A DNA stretch of 64,000 nucleotides from JAMHWF01 sp048500255 (GTDB lineage Bacteria > Pseudomonadota > Gammaproteobacteria > Burkholderiales > Burkholderiaceae_C): the NCBI GenBank assembly GCA_048500255.1, contig JASNYH010000006.1, forward strand, positions 62,001 through 126,000. The letters are read 5' to 3'. The position numbers were made by a program, and so were the translations under genes. The notes beneath the pieces are model-generated. The model saw nothing but the letters and a program-made list of their open reading frames with translations, was not told the DNA's origin and searched no databases. Position 1 is the stretch's first letter. The number at the start of each line of letters is the position of its first letter. Positions 33,043 to 41,554 of the stretch are shown here, piece after piece.

Positions 33043-33917
33043 ATGAAGCCCATCACCGGCAGCATCGTCGCCCTCGTCACGCCGATGCGCGACGACGGCA
33101 GCGTCGACCACGACGCGCTGCGCCACCTGATCGACTGGCACATCGCCGAAGGCACGGACTGCATCGGCGTCGTCGGCACGACCGGCGAGTCGCCCACGCT
33201 CACGGTCGAGGAGCACTGGGAAGTGATCCGCATCGCCGTCGAGCACACGCGCGGGCGCGTGCCCGTGATGGCCGGCACCGGCGCCAACTCGACCGCCGAG
33301 GCGATCGAGCACTCGCACTATGCGAAGAAGGTCGGCGCCGACTGCACGCTGTCCGTCGTGCCCTACTACAACAAGCCTTCTCAGGAGGGCATCTACCGCC
33401 ACTTCGAGGCCATCGCAAAGGCGGTCGACATTCCGATGGTGCTGTACAACGTGCCCGGCCGCACGGTGGCCGACATGTCGGTCGACACCGCGCTGCGCTG
33501 CGCACAGCTGCCCAACGTGATCGGCATCAAGGAGGCCTCGGGCGACATCGCCGCGCCTGCCAGGCCGCGGTTTCGAGTTCGTCTGGCGACGATCCGACGG
33601 CCGTCGCGCTGGATGTCGTTTTCGGCGGCTATGGCAACGTCAGCGTGACGGCCAACGTGGCTGCGCGCGCGACCAGCTGTGCGTCGCGGTGCGATCGAGG
33701 GTCGCGTGCGCGAGGCCACGAAAGCTGCACCTGCAGCTGCTCGGCCTGCACCGCAAATTTTCGTCGAACCTGCGCCCTGGTGCCACTCGCGGGCGCGCTG
33801 GCGCGGCTCGGCTGCCGCGCAAGGCGGCCGGTGACTGCCGGGCCGATCACGCTGCTCAGCGCCGCCGGCCAGGCTGTCGTCGAGCAGTCGCTGCGTGACG
33901 CAGGCCTGAACCCTGGC
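33043..33917 (+). pseudogene. dapA: 4-hydroxy-tetrahydrodipicolinate synthase, frame-disrupted
   Basis: The first 170 residues are intact and typical: GSIVALVTPMRDDGSVD, GTTGESPTL, the YNVPGRT segment and the Schiff-base lysine in GIKEASGD. After about 33550 the frame breaks, but DapA sequence continues in other frames: SGDDPTAVALDVVFGGYGNV (frame of 33576), KLHLQLLGLHRKF (about 33725) and GPITLLSAAGQAVVEQSLRD (about 33840). At least three to four indels are needed. DapA makes lysine and diaminopimelate precursors and is normally essential, so sequence error is likelier than gene loss. The end coordinate is approximate. Confidence 0.85.
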
Positions 33918-33978
33918 GCCGCGATCGATGCGGTGCCCCCCGTCGGGAGACCCCGACGAAATCGCAATTCCTCCGGAG

Positions 33979-35155
33979 ATGCGCACCGCAGATCCGATCC
34001 CGTGCTCCTCGCCGTGGGCGTGGCTGCCTTGCGGCCGCGCTTCGCCGGCTGCTCGCGAGCTGACCCAAGGCGACAAGATCGACTACCGCACGAATGCGGA
34101 AGACGACGTCGACGCTGTCCGTGCCGCCCGACTCCGACGCAGCTCTCGCAAGCGACGGTCGCTACCTCAGGCCGCCGGCGGCAGCAGTGAGCGTCAGCGC
34201 CACGGCCTACCAGGCGGCCGCGGCGACGCCGACAACCTGCCGCAACGCGCCGGCGATCGTGCTGGCCGGGCCGCGGCCGCCGAAAGACATGCGCATCGTG
34301 CGCGCAGGGCAGCCAGCGCTGGCTGGCGACGAAGCTGGCGCCCGAGCAGCGGTGCCGCAGCTGCGCCTGTTCTGGCAGGAGAACGGCTTCAAGCCTGTCG
34401 TCGACGAGCCCACCGGCGTGGATGATGACCGGCGGGCGCCGGAGAACCGCGCCGTTGCCGCAGGACGCCAGATCCGCAACACGATCGGCAAGGTGTTCGA
34501 CCAGCTCACTCGACCGGCGAGCGACAAAGTTCCTGCACCTGCGTCGAAACGCAACGGCCGAGGCGGCAGCGAGGTCTACATCAGCCACCGCGGCATGGAA
34601 GAGGTGCTGATCGGCGCCAATACCCGCGACTACAGCAAGTGGACGCCGCGCTCCCTGTCGACTCCGCAGCTCGAGGCGCAGTTCCTGTCGCTCGATGGAC
34701 CCGGCTTTCGACGACGAAGGAAGATTACCGCGCGCGCCGGCGCGCGTAGCCGTCGGCGCGCGCCGCCGCGGGTGGCCAGCGTCGACGTGCCGCCGCGTGC
34801 GCTGCCGCCGGCCTGGCGGTCGCGCTGCAGCTCGGGCTTGAGCGCGTGGCGCCGTGCCGGTTCGCACTTCTCGACCGCGGCGGCTTCACCGTCGAGGACC
34901 GCGACCGCGTTTAACGGCCTGTAATTACGTGCGCTGCGATCGGACCCGAGCAAGCCGCCCGAGGATGAGCCCGGCTTTCTTCTTCGCCGTTGTTCGGCGG
35001 CGGCAGCAGCGCCGTCGCCGCCGGCGCGCTACCGCATCGCCGTCAAGGCGGGCGGCGACAGCAGCACGACGGTGTCGGTGCTTGATCCGCAAGGCGCACC
35101 CGAGATTTGGCGATTTGCCGGGCGCATCGTCGCGCTGTTGTCGACGAGCTGCGCG
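33979..35155 (+). pseudogene. bamC: Outer membrane assembly lipoprotein BamC, frame-disrupted
   Basis: Fragments of BamC follow dapA, as is usual in betaproteobacteria. They include a leader-like LLAVGVAAL (about 34000), GDKIDYRTNAED (about 34069), GRYLRPP, KDMRIVRAG, LRLFWQENGFKPVVDEPT, RNTIGKVFDQL, GGSEVYISHRGMEEV and KWTPR. Later fragments are ALLDRGGFTVEDRDR (other frame, about 34865) and IAVKAGGDSSTTVSVLDPQG (about 35035). These span at least three frames, so many indels are present. BamC is a periplasmic-facing lipoprotein of the BAM complex that inserts outer-membrane proteins. Coordinates are approximate. Confidence 0.8.
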
Positions 35156-35188
35156 GCGCGTCGTCCGGAAGTGGCTGGGCGCTCACCG

Positions 35189-35970
35189 ATGCTGCGCTTT
35201 TGCAGCCTGGGCAGCGGCAGCCCCGCAACGCCACGCTGATCGAGGCGCGCTCGGGCACGACGACGACGCGCGTGCTCGTCGACTGCGGCTTCTCGCGGCG
35301 CGAGCTGGAGGCGCGGCTGGCGCGCATCGCCGGCGCGGATCGATGCCGTTCGTGACGCACGAGCACAGCGACCATGTCGGCTGCGCCGCGACGCTGGCGC
35401 GCCGCGACGGCATCGCGCTGTGGATGAGTCGCGGCACGCGCAATGCCGCCATCGGCGGCGCGCCCGAGTGCTGCGCTTCGCGCGCGGACGGCGAGGCGAT
35501 CGTCGGCGACCCGCTGCTGCAGCCCTACACCTGCCGCATCGACGCGCGCGCGAACCGTTGCAGCTCGTGCGTGACGAGCTGGCGGCTCGGCCTGCTTGAC
35601 CGACGCCGGATCGCCGACGCCGCACCCGGTGCGCCGGCTCGAACGCTGCGACGCGCTGCTGCTCGAGCGTACCACGACCGCGCGATGCTCGCCGCGTCGA
35701 GCATCCGCAGGCGCGCTCAAGGCGCATCGCCGGCCGCCACGGCCACCTCGCCAACGACGGCGCCGAACTGCGGCGGCACGCGGGCCTGCGCCACCTCGTC
35801 GCGTGGCGCACCTGAGCGAAAGGAATTAACACGTTGCTGCTCGCTGCCGTGCCGCATCTCGCCGCTGCGTGGCTGGCATCGACGGCGCCGACGATATCTG
35901 CGTCGCTGACTGCCGGTAACGACCTCGAATGGCTCTACACATCGGCTGAGGCGCGCTGCATGTCGCGCAA
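35189..35970 (+). pseudogene. MBL-fold metallohydrolase, frame-disrupted
   Basis: Begins MLRFCSLGSGS with TRVLVDCGFSRRELEARLAR, then the zinc motif THEHSDHVGCAATLARRDGI (about 35356, frame-shifted relative to the start), LTDAGSPTPH (about 35600), ERCDALLLE and finally AHLSERN (about 35808). This is the YycJ/WalJ-like MBL family that follows bamC in many Burkholderiales. Several indels again scatter the protein over all three frames. Function would be as a metal-dependent phosphoesterase or nuclease. The end is uncertain. Confidence 0.8.
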
Positions 35971-36008
35971 TAGCGCCCTTCTGAAGCGACGTTCGACCCT
36001 GCCTGACG

Positions 36009-36030
36009 GAAAGCGCCTAAAGGCGGTTTC
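36009..36030. terminator. Stem-loop between convergent MBL gene and lipoprotein gene
   Basis: GAAAGCGCC (36009-36017), a TAAA loop and GGCGGTTTC (36022-36030) form a 9-bp stem with one mismatch. It has A/T-rich ends on both sides and so could act in both directions. It overlaps the nominal end of the lipoprotein frame, which suggests that frame may be shifted before its true stop. Confidence 0.45.
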
Positions 36031-36262
36031 GTGCGGCGAACCGAAGCTCGCTCGACGCGGTGGCGCGGCCGGCGCAGTGCGGGTGCCGGCGGCAGCGTCG
36101 GCGCCGGGTGGCGGCCGAAGCCGCGGCGTCGGCGGCCGGGCGGGCGCGCGGGGCCGGAGCAGGCGCGGCGGCGGGGCGGCCGGGTGGGCGCAAGCCTTCC
36201 TTGCCGCAGGCGGCCAGAGCGACGGAGGCGAACAGGGTAGCGATCACGAGCGACGTCTTCAT
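36017..36262 (-). CDS. Small lipoprotein, C-terminus uncertain
   Basis: Starts MKTSLVIATLFASVALAACG with a clear lipobox (ALAAC, Cys about residue 19). The mature part is Pro/Ala-rich (AAAPAPAPRARPAADAAASA) and then turns into Arg-rich sequence that looks out of frame. Many betaproteobacteria have such small Ala/Pro lipoproteins. The end overlaps a terminator-like hairpin and lies at the edge of the frame-damaged patch, so the last 30 residues may be artefactual. A TATAAT -10 box lies upstream. Confidence 0.6.
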   Translation of the reverse strand: MKTSLVIATLFASVALAACGKEGLRPPGRPAAAPAPAPRARPAADAAASAATRRRRCRRHPHCAGRATASSELRFAARNRL

Positions 36263-36377
36263 TTTCTTTCCTACAGGCGTGAAACGGTTGCCGCGGCGTT
36301 TGTGGAACACCACGATCCTTCAAGGGCCCCAACGCATAGACATGGATTTCTTCGAATGGTCCAGTGCCTAGCCGGCC

Positions 36378-36412
36378 ATTATATGGGCCAACCTAGGGTT
36401 TGACCCAACCCT
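36378..36412 (-). promoter_or_regulatory. Promoter with perfect TATAAT for the small lipoprotein gene
   Basis: On the minus strand TATAAT occupies 36383-36378, flanked by GGCC repeats. Just upstream is an inverted repeat AGGGTT (36395-36400)/AACCCT (36407-36412) overlapping the -35 position. The leader to the ATG at 36262 is about 110 nt. The dyad also lies 17 bp beyond the stop of the upstream gene and could double as a weak terminator or an operator. Confidence 0.5.
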
Positions 36413-36428
36413 TCCGACCGGCCCGTCG

Positions 36429-36962
36429 CTACAGACCGAGGGTCGTCACCGAGAACGCATCGGACGAGCGCTGCCACAAGTCGTCGACCAGCTCGCGGCA
36501 GCGCACGCCGTCGGCCGGGTCGTGCGACACGCTGCCGCGGTGGTGCACGGTGTCGAAGATGCGCACCGTCACCAGACCCGGCGCGAGCAGCAGCGTCGGC
36601 ACCTGGGCCGCCTCGACCTCCTCGAGCTGGCGGCATTCGACGATGTGCGACCACTGACGGCGCCAGTCGATCCAGCGCGCGTGGCGGCGCACGATCTCGT
36701 CGAAGCCGTGCGCGAGCAGCGTCAGCCGGCGGTGCGAATAGGCCCACTGCGACAGGCTGTCGACGACGGCGCGCTCCGACAGCGGCCAGTCGGAATAGTC
36801 GGCGTCGCACAGGATCAGCTCGCGGCAGCCGATGCGCGCGGCCTCGGCGAAGGCGTCGCGCAGCGCCTGCTGGCACTCGCCGCGGCCGGTCAGGATGCGG
36901 TGCGGCTCGCTGCTCGCGGCAGTGCGCGCGTCGTCGTCGTTGCGGGCTTTGTCGTCGTTCAT
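36429..36962 (-). CDS. Conserved hypothetical protein (DUF7931-like)
   Basis: A protein of 177 residues with no catalytic motif recognised. The sequence is soluble and contains GRELILCDADYSDWPLSERA-like content (RELILCDADYSDWPLSER) and VTVRIFDTVHHRGSVSHDPA. The region is reminiscent of the PLD-like/DUF7931 proteins that accompany the cupin hydroxylase gene in Burkholderiales, as I recall. The start at 36962 lies one base from the cupin stop (36964), so the pair is probably cotranscribed. Function is unknown. Confidence 0.6.
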   Translation of the reverse strand: MNDDKARNDDDARTAASSEPHRILTGRGECQQALRDAFAEAARIGCRELILCDADYSDWPLSERAVVDSLSQWAYSHRRLTLLAHGFDEIVRRHARWIDWRRQWSHIVECRQLEEVEAAQVPTLLLAPGLVTVRIFDTVHHRGSVSHDPADGVRCRELVDDLWQRSSDAFSVTTLGL

Positions 36963-36963
36963 C

Positions 36964-38094
36964 TCATCCTCCGTCGCCGGCGTGCAGCCATCCTGCACGC
37001 GCCCAGTCGTCGAGCCGCTCGCGCGCCTCGGCGCTCAGCCGCGCCGTCTCGCGCGCCCCGAGCGCGCGCGCATCGGCCAGCCTGCGCAGCGCGCGCGCGT
37101 CGGCGCCGCCGGCACGCCATGCCTCGCCGTTGACGTAGACGTGGCGCGCGTCGTACATCATGCGCGTGCGACGGTCGAGCCGCACGCCGCGGCCGTCGGC
37201 GAGCGGCGCGCCGGCGTCGAATACGACACGCGGCTTGGGCTCGCTCGCCACCCCGCCGAGCGCGCGCTGCAAGGCCGAAGCGTCGCGCAGCAGGCGCGCG
37301 ACGGCATCGGCGGCGAAGGCCTGCAGCGCCTCGGGGATGCGCCCGGGCTGCGCCGTCGCGCTGCCGCCGGGGTCGGCATAGAGGGCGTCGCCCTCGGGCA
37401 GCTCGACGTCGTCGAGCAGACGCTGCAGCACGTCGCGCGCGAGCTCGGTGCGCGCCGCCGAGCGGAAGCCCACCGACGCCGTCATGCAGTCGCCGCCGAC
37501 GGCCGTGCCGTCGTGCGCCCAGCGCGGCGGCAGGTACAGCAGGTCGCCCGGCTCGACGATCCACTCGTGCTCGGCGTCGAAGCCGCGCAACATCTTCAGC
37601 GGCACGTCGCCGCGCAGCGCGCCGTCGTAGCGGCGCGCGACGCGCCAGCGCCGGCGGCCCGTCACCTGCAGCAGGAAGACGTCGTACGAATCGGCGTGCG
37701 GACCGACGCCGCCGCCGTCGCTCGCATAGGAGATCATCAGGTCGTCGAGGCGCGCCTCGGGCACGAAGCGGAACCGCTGCAGCAGCCGGTGCGCCGCGTC
37801 GTCGTGCAGGTCGACGCCCTGCACCAGCAGCGTCCACGCGCGCTGCGTCGGGGGCGGCAGCGCGCGCCGCGCGATCGGCCCGTGGCGCACGCGCCAGCGC
37901 CGGCCCTCGCGCACGACGAGGCGCGATTCGACGTCGTCGCGCGCCGCCAGCGCGAACAGCGCCGCCCGGTCGAGCGGCGCGCACGGCGGCGGCACGGCGC
38001 CGCGCACGAGCAGCGGCCGGCGCTGCCAGCGGCGGCGCACGAAGTCGTCGGGGCTCAGGCCGCCGAGCAGCGGCAGGGGCGTCGTCGGATCCAT
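36964..38094 (-). CDS. roxA: JmjC/cupin ribosomal protein hydroxylase (RoxA/YcfD-like)
   Basis: A protein of 376 residues. The iron-binding facial triad of 2-oxoglutarate oxygenases is visible: His133 and Asp135 in GPHADSYDVF, and His194 in LPPRWAHDG. The N-terminal pattern FVRRRWQRRPLLVRGAV and DLMISYASDGGGVGPH are typical of YcfD/RoxA, which hydroxylates an arginine of ribosomal protein L16. The C-terminal winged-helix-like region is present. It is divergent from the SlyD-like gene. Substrate identity is inferred from similarity. Confidence 0.85.
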   Translation of the reverse strand: MDPTTPLPLLGGLSPDDFVRRRWQRRPLLVRGAVPPPCAPLDRAALFALAARDDVESRLVVREGRRWRVRHGPIARRALPPPTQRAWTLLVQGVDLHDDAAHRLLQRFRFVPEARLDDLMISYASDGGGVGPHADSYDVFLLQVTGRRRWRVARRYDGALRGDVPLKMLRGFDAEHEWIVEPGDLLYLPPRWAHDGTAVGGDCMTASVGFRSAARTELARDVLQRLLDDVELPEGDALYADPGGSATAQPGRIPEALQAFAADAVARLLRDASALQRALGGVASEPKPRVVFDAGAPLADGRGVRLDRRTRMMYDARHVYVNGEAWRAGGADARALRRLADARALGARETARLSAEARERLDDWARAGWLHAGDGG

Positions 38095-38119
38095 CGCGTC
38101 ATTGTGCGATCATCAACGC

Positions 38120-38641
38120 ATGCAGATCGCCGCACCGTGCGTCGTCGCCCTCACTTGGCGGCTCGAGGACGCCCAGAACCGCCTGATCGACGAGCTCGAC
38201 GCGCCGGTCGAGTTTTTCTACGGCGGCGACGATCTGCTCGCCAGCGTCGAACAGGTGCTCGCCGAGCAGGAGCCGGGCTTCGCGACCAAGGTGCAGATCG
38301 AGCCCGAGGAAGCCTTCGGCGTCTACGACCCCGAGTTGGTGTGCTTCGAGGAGCGCTCGCTGTTCCCCGACAACGTCGAGCCCGGCATGCAGTTCGAGGG
38401 CTTGCCCGACGGCAGCGTCTCGCACGACATGCCGGCCGACGCGATCTACACCGTCACCGAGGTCTATCCGGACCACGTCGTGCTCGACGCCAACCATCCG
38501 CTGGCCGGCATGGCGCTGCGGCTGGCGCTGCAGGTGCGCGACGTGCGCGAGGCGACGCCCGACGAGATCGAGCAGCGCTCCGTCGGCCACTCGGCGCTGG
38601 CCGTGATCGGCGGGCCGCCCGCCGGCGAGACGTTGCACTGA
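38120..38641 (+). CDS. FKBP-type peptidyl-prolyl isomerase, SlyD-like
   Basis: A protein of 173 residues. An FKBP domain is interrupted by an insert-in-flap (IF) domain. It has VEFFYGGDDLLASVEQVLAE, EPEEAFGVYDPELV and a C-terminal VVLDANHPLAGMALRLALQV, where NHPLAGKxLxF is the SlyD/FKBP hallmark. It lacks the His/Cys-rich metal tail of E. coli SlyD. It assists folding of prolyl peptide bonds in the cytoplasm. The ATG at 38120 was preferred over a TTG at 38102. It is divergent from the cupin gene, with a 25-bp gap. Confidence 0.9.
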   Translation: MQIAAPCVVALTWRLEDAQNRLIDELDAPVEFFYGGDDLLASVEQVLAEQEPGFATKVQIEPEEAFGVYDPELVCFEERSLFPDNVEPGMQFEGLPDGSVSHDMPADAIYTVTEVYPDHVVLDANHPLAGMALRLALQVRDVREATPDEIEQRSVGHSALAVIGGPPAGETLH

Positions 38642-38653
38642 CCTGGCGGGTTT

Positions 38654-38742
38654 CGGGCCGCCGCGCCGGGCCGCCCCAAGCAAGGCCCGCAACCCTCCCG
38701 GAGGGTCGCTCGCCGTACGCGGCGAGCGGGGTGTGGTCGTCA
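38654..38742 (-). repeat. Stop-codon-linked repeat element, copy B
   Basis: The minus-strand copy begins at the dut stop codon (38742) and runs downstream to 38654. Its stem is CGCTCGCCG (38707-38715)/CGGCGAGCG (38720-38728), and its second stem is perfect here: CCCTCC paired with GGAGGG. It lies between the convergent dut and SlyD-like genes and may serve both as a 3' structure. See copy A at 32887-32976. Confidence 0.7.
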
Positions 38743-39201
38743 GTGCTTGCCGGTCGAACCGAAGCCGCCTTCGCCGCGCGCCGACGCACCGAATTCGTCG
38801 ACGCGGCGAAACGCCGCCTGCACCACCGGCACGACGACGAGTTGCGCGATGCGCTCGAACGGCTGCACGGTGAACGTCTCGCGTCCGCGGTTCCAGCAGC
38901 TCACCATCAGCGGGCCCTGGTAGTCGCTGTCGATCAGGCCGACCAGATTGCCGAGCACGATGCCGTGCTTGTGGCCGAGCCCCGAGCGCGGCAGGATCAT
39001 CGCGGCCAGCCCCGGGTCGCCGATGTGGATCGCCAAGCCGGTGGGGATCAGTTTCGTCTGGCCCGGCTCGAGCACGAGCGGCGCGTCGAGGCAGGCGCGC
39101 AGGTCGAGGCCGGCGCTGCCGGGCGTCGCATAGGCGGGGCGCAGTTCTTCGTAGCGCTCGGCCAGGCGGGGGTCGAGCAGCTTCACGTCGATCGTCGTCA
39201 T
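38740..39201 (-). CDS. dut: Deoxyuridine 5'-triphosphate nucleotidohydrolase
   Basis: A protein of 153 residues, the normal trimeric dUTPase length. The motifs are in order: GSAGLDLRAC (motif 1), PRSGLGHKHGI (motif 2), GLIDSDYQGPLMVSCWN (motif 3), RIAQLVVVPV (motif 4) and the flexible C-terminal ARGEGGFGSTGKH (motif 5). It converts dUTP to dUMP and PPi, preventing uracil in DNA. The ATG overlaps the coaBC stop (ATGA), giving the conserved coaBC-dut operon. Confidence 0.97.
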   Translation of the reverse strand: MTTIDVKLLDPRLAERYEELRPAYATPGSAGLDLRACLDAPLVLEPGQTKLIPTGLAIHIGDPGLAAMILPRSGLGHKHGIVLGNLVGLIDSDYQGPLMVSCWNRGRETFTVQPFERIAQLVVVPVVQAAFRRVDEFGASARGEGGFGSTGKH

Positions 39202-40421
39202 GCGGATTGCGTGGATAGTCGTCGGGCGATCTCGAGCACCAGCGCGCGCGCCAGCGTCAGCTTGTCGGCAGTCGATCCGTCGGGCGGCAGCGCGCGCTCG
39301 CCGTCGGCGTCGACGAGCAGCAGCGAGTTGTCGTCGCGGCCGAAGGTCGCCGGGCCGAGGTTGCCCACGATCAGCGGGATGTTCTTGCGGCGCAGCTTCT
39401 CGCGCGCGTGCTTCGCGAGGTCGTGGCTCTCGGCGGCGAAGCCGACACAGTACGGACGGTCGGCGAGCCGTGCGACGGCGGCGAGGATGTCGACGTTTTC
39501 CACCAGCTCGAAGGTCGGCGCGACCTTGCTGCCGTCCTTCTTGATCTTCTGCTGCGACAGGTTCGCCGGCCGCCAGTCGGCCACGGCTGCCGTCGCGACG
39601 AAGACATCGTGACGCGGCGCCGCCGGCAGCACGGCGTCGTGCATCTGCTGCGCGCTGCGCACGTCGATGCGCGTCACGCCGCGCGGCGTCGGCAGGTGCA
39701 CGGCGCCGGCGACGAGCGTCACGTCGGCGCCCGCCTCGCGCGCCGCGCGCGCGATGGCGAAGCCCATCTTGCCGCTCGACAGGTTGGTGATGCCGCGCAC
39801 CGGATCGAACGGCTCGAACGTCGGCCCGGCAGTGATCAGCACGCGCTTGCCGGTCAGCGCCTTGGGCTGGAAGAAGGCGACCAGCTCCTCGACGATCTCG
39901 GCGGGCTCGAGCATGCGGCCGTCGCCCGTCTCGCCGCAGGCCTGGTCGCCGGCGGCGGGGCCGAGGATCGTCGCACCGTCGGCGCGCAGCTGCGCGACGT
40001 TGCGCTGCGTCGCCGGGTGCGCCCACATCTCGCGGTTCATCGCCGGCGCGACGACGAGCGCGCAGCGCTCGATCGGCCGCGCCAGGCACAGCAGCGCCAG
40101 CAGGTCGTCGGCGCGGCCGTGCACCAGCCGCGCCATGAAATCGGCGCTGGCCGGCGCGACGAGCACGGCGTCGGCATCGCGCGTCAGGTTGATGTGCGCC
40201 ATCGCGTTGGGCTCGCGCGTGTCCCACGGGCTGGTATAGACGTTGCGGTTGGTCAGCGCCTGCAGCGTGACGGTCGTGACGAACTGCGCCGCCGACGGCG
40301 TCATCACGGCCTGCACCGTGGCGCCGGCCTTGACCAGCTCGCGCGCCAGCTCGGCCGCCTTGTAGCAGGCGATGCCGCCCGTCAGGCCGAGCACGATGTG
40401 CCTGCCCTGCAATTCCGACAA
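39198..40421 (-). CDS. coaBC: Bifunctional phosphopantothenoylcysteine decarboxylase/synthase
   Basis: A protein of 407 residues. The N-terminal CoaC flavoprotein has GLTGGIACYKAAELARELVK, APASADFMARLVHGRADDLL and PAMNREMW. The C-terminal CoaB has TAGPTFEPFDPVRGITNLSS, GKMGFAIARAAREAGA and VATAAVADWRPA, then KIKK. It makes 4'-phosphopantetheine, a CoA precursor. The start is taken as TTG at 40421 because AGGAG lies 7 nt upstream and the length then fits the family; no ATG is suitably placed. It overlaps dut. Confidence 0.95.
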   Translation of the reverse strand: MSELQGRHIVLGLTGGIACYKAAELARELVKAGATVQAVMTPSAAQFVTTVTLQALTNRNVYTSPWDTREPNAMAHINLTRDADAVLVAPASADFMARLVHGRADDLLALLCLARPIERCALVVAPAMNREMWAHPATQRNVAQLRADGATILGPAAGDQACGETGDGRMLEPAEIVEELVAFFQPKALTGKRVLITAGPTFEPFDPVRGITNLSSGKMGFAIARAAREAGADVTLVAGAVHLPTPRGVTRIDVRSAQQMHDAVLPAAPRHDVFVATAAVADWRPANLSQQKIKKDGSKVAPTFELVENVDILAAVARLADRPYCVGFAAESHDLAKHAREKLRRKNIPLIVGNLGPATFGRDDNSLLLVDADGERALPPDGSTADKLTLARALVLEIARRLSTQSA

Positions 40422-40591
40422 GATTGCGCTCCTCGCGTCGATGCCCGCAGGCGACCCCGCGATTATGGCGATGCCGCCTGCCGGGATCGCCGCTTGCCTG
40501 TCGTGGCAGGCCTTGGCCCTGCCGCGTCCAGGGTCGGGTTTGCGCCGCCGCGCCGGGCGCGACACCATCCGCGCACAGCGAAGGAGCGCCC

Positions 40592-41551
40592 ATGCCGGAA
40601 ACGCGCGAGCCCCGTTTCGTGCAGCTGTACAGCGAGGACTCGCAGGCCCTGCGCGACGATATCGTCGCCGGCCTGCGGCGGCGGCAGGCCGCGATCGCTC
40701 CCAAGCATTTCTACGACGCGCTCGGCTCGCAGCTGTTCGCCGCCATCACGCAGCTGCCCGAGTACTACCCGACGCGCACGGAGGCCGCCATCGTCGCCGC
40801 GCACGGCGACGCCATCGCGCGCGCCGTCGGCCCCGGCGCGACGCTCGTCGACCTGGGCGCGGGCGACTGCGCCAAGGCGCTGCGCCTGCTGCCGCTGCTG
40901 CGGCCGGCGCGCTACGTCGCCGTCGACATCTCGATCGACTGGCTGCGCGACGCGCTCGACAGGGTGCAGCGGCGCCATCCGGCGCTCGACGTCGTCGGCG
41001 TCGGCGCCGACTTCTCGGCCGGACTCGAGCTGCCGGTCGACGCGACGGCCGGGCGGCCCGTCTTCTTCTACCCCGGCTCGAGCATCGGCAACTTCGCGCC
41101 GCACGAGGCGCTCGACTTCCTGCGCCGCGTGCGCGCGCTCGCCGCCGGCGGCGGCCTGCTGATCGGCTTCGACCTCGTCAAGCCGGTGGACGTGCTCGAG
41201 CGCGCCTACGACGACGCGCTCGGCGTCACGGCGGCGTTCAATCTCAATGCGCTGCGTCACGTCAACCGGCTGATCGGCAGCGACTTCCGCGCCGAGCAGT
41301 GGCGGCATCGCGCCCACTACGAGGCGCCGCTCGCGCGCATCGAGATGCACCTCGAGGCGCGCAGCGACGTCGTCGTGCGCTGGCCGCGCGGCGCGCGCGG
41401 CTTCGCCGCCGGTGAGCGCATCCACACCGAGATCTCGTGCAAGTACACGCCCGAGGGCTTGTCGGCGCTGCTGCACCGCGCCGGCTTCGAGCGCGTGCAG
41501 GCCTGGATGGATGCGCAGCGCTGGTTCGCCGTCGTGTGGGCGCAGGCCTGA
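40592..41551 (+). CDS. egtD: L-histidine N(alpha)-methyltransferase, EgtD-like
   Basis: A protein of 319 residues. The N-terminal family signature is KHFYDALGSQLFAAITQLPE, YYPTRTEAAI. The SAM site is VDLGAGDCAKALRLL, with VAVDIS and FFYPGSSIGNFAPHEAL. The C-terminal HTEISCKYTPEGLSALLHRA is typical. EgtD trimethylates histidine to hercynine, the first step in ergothioneine synthesis. No egtB sulfoxide synthase lies next to it here, though a partner could lie elsewhere. A good ribosome-binding site, GAAGGAG, precedes the ATG. Its 3' end faces a convergent exported protein with a 3-bp gap. Confidence 0.9.
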   Translation: MPETREPRFVQLYSEDSQALRDDIVAGLRRRQAAIAPKHFYDALGSQLFAAITQLPEYYPTRTEAAIVAAHGDAIARAVGPGATLVDLGAGDCAKALRLLPLLRPARYVAVDISIDWLRDALDRVQRRHPALDVVGVGADFSAGLELPVDATAGRPVFFYPGSSIGNFAPHEALDFLRRVRALAAGGGLLIGFDLVKPVDVLERAYDDALGVTAAFNLNALRHVNRLIGSDFRAEQWRHRAHYEAPLARIEMHLEARSDVVVRWPRGARGFAAGERIHTEISCKYTPEGLSALLHRAGFERVQAWMDAQRWFAVVWAQA

Positions 41552-41554
41552 GCT

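Noticed and set aside
36009..36030. Hairpin as a riboswitch or sRNA
   Set aside because: It is a simple 9-bp stem at the convergence of two genes and is better explained as a bidirectional terminator.
40534..40560. Possible third fragment of the stop-codon-linked repeat upstream of egtD
   Set aside because: Only about 22 of 26 GC-rich positions match, and they lie largely outside the part shared by copies A and B. Likely chance similarity.
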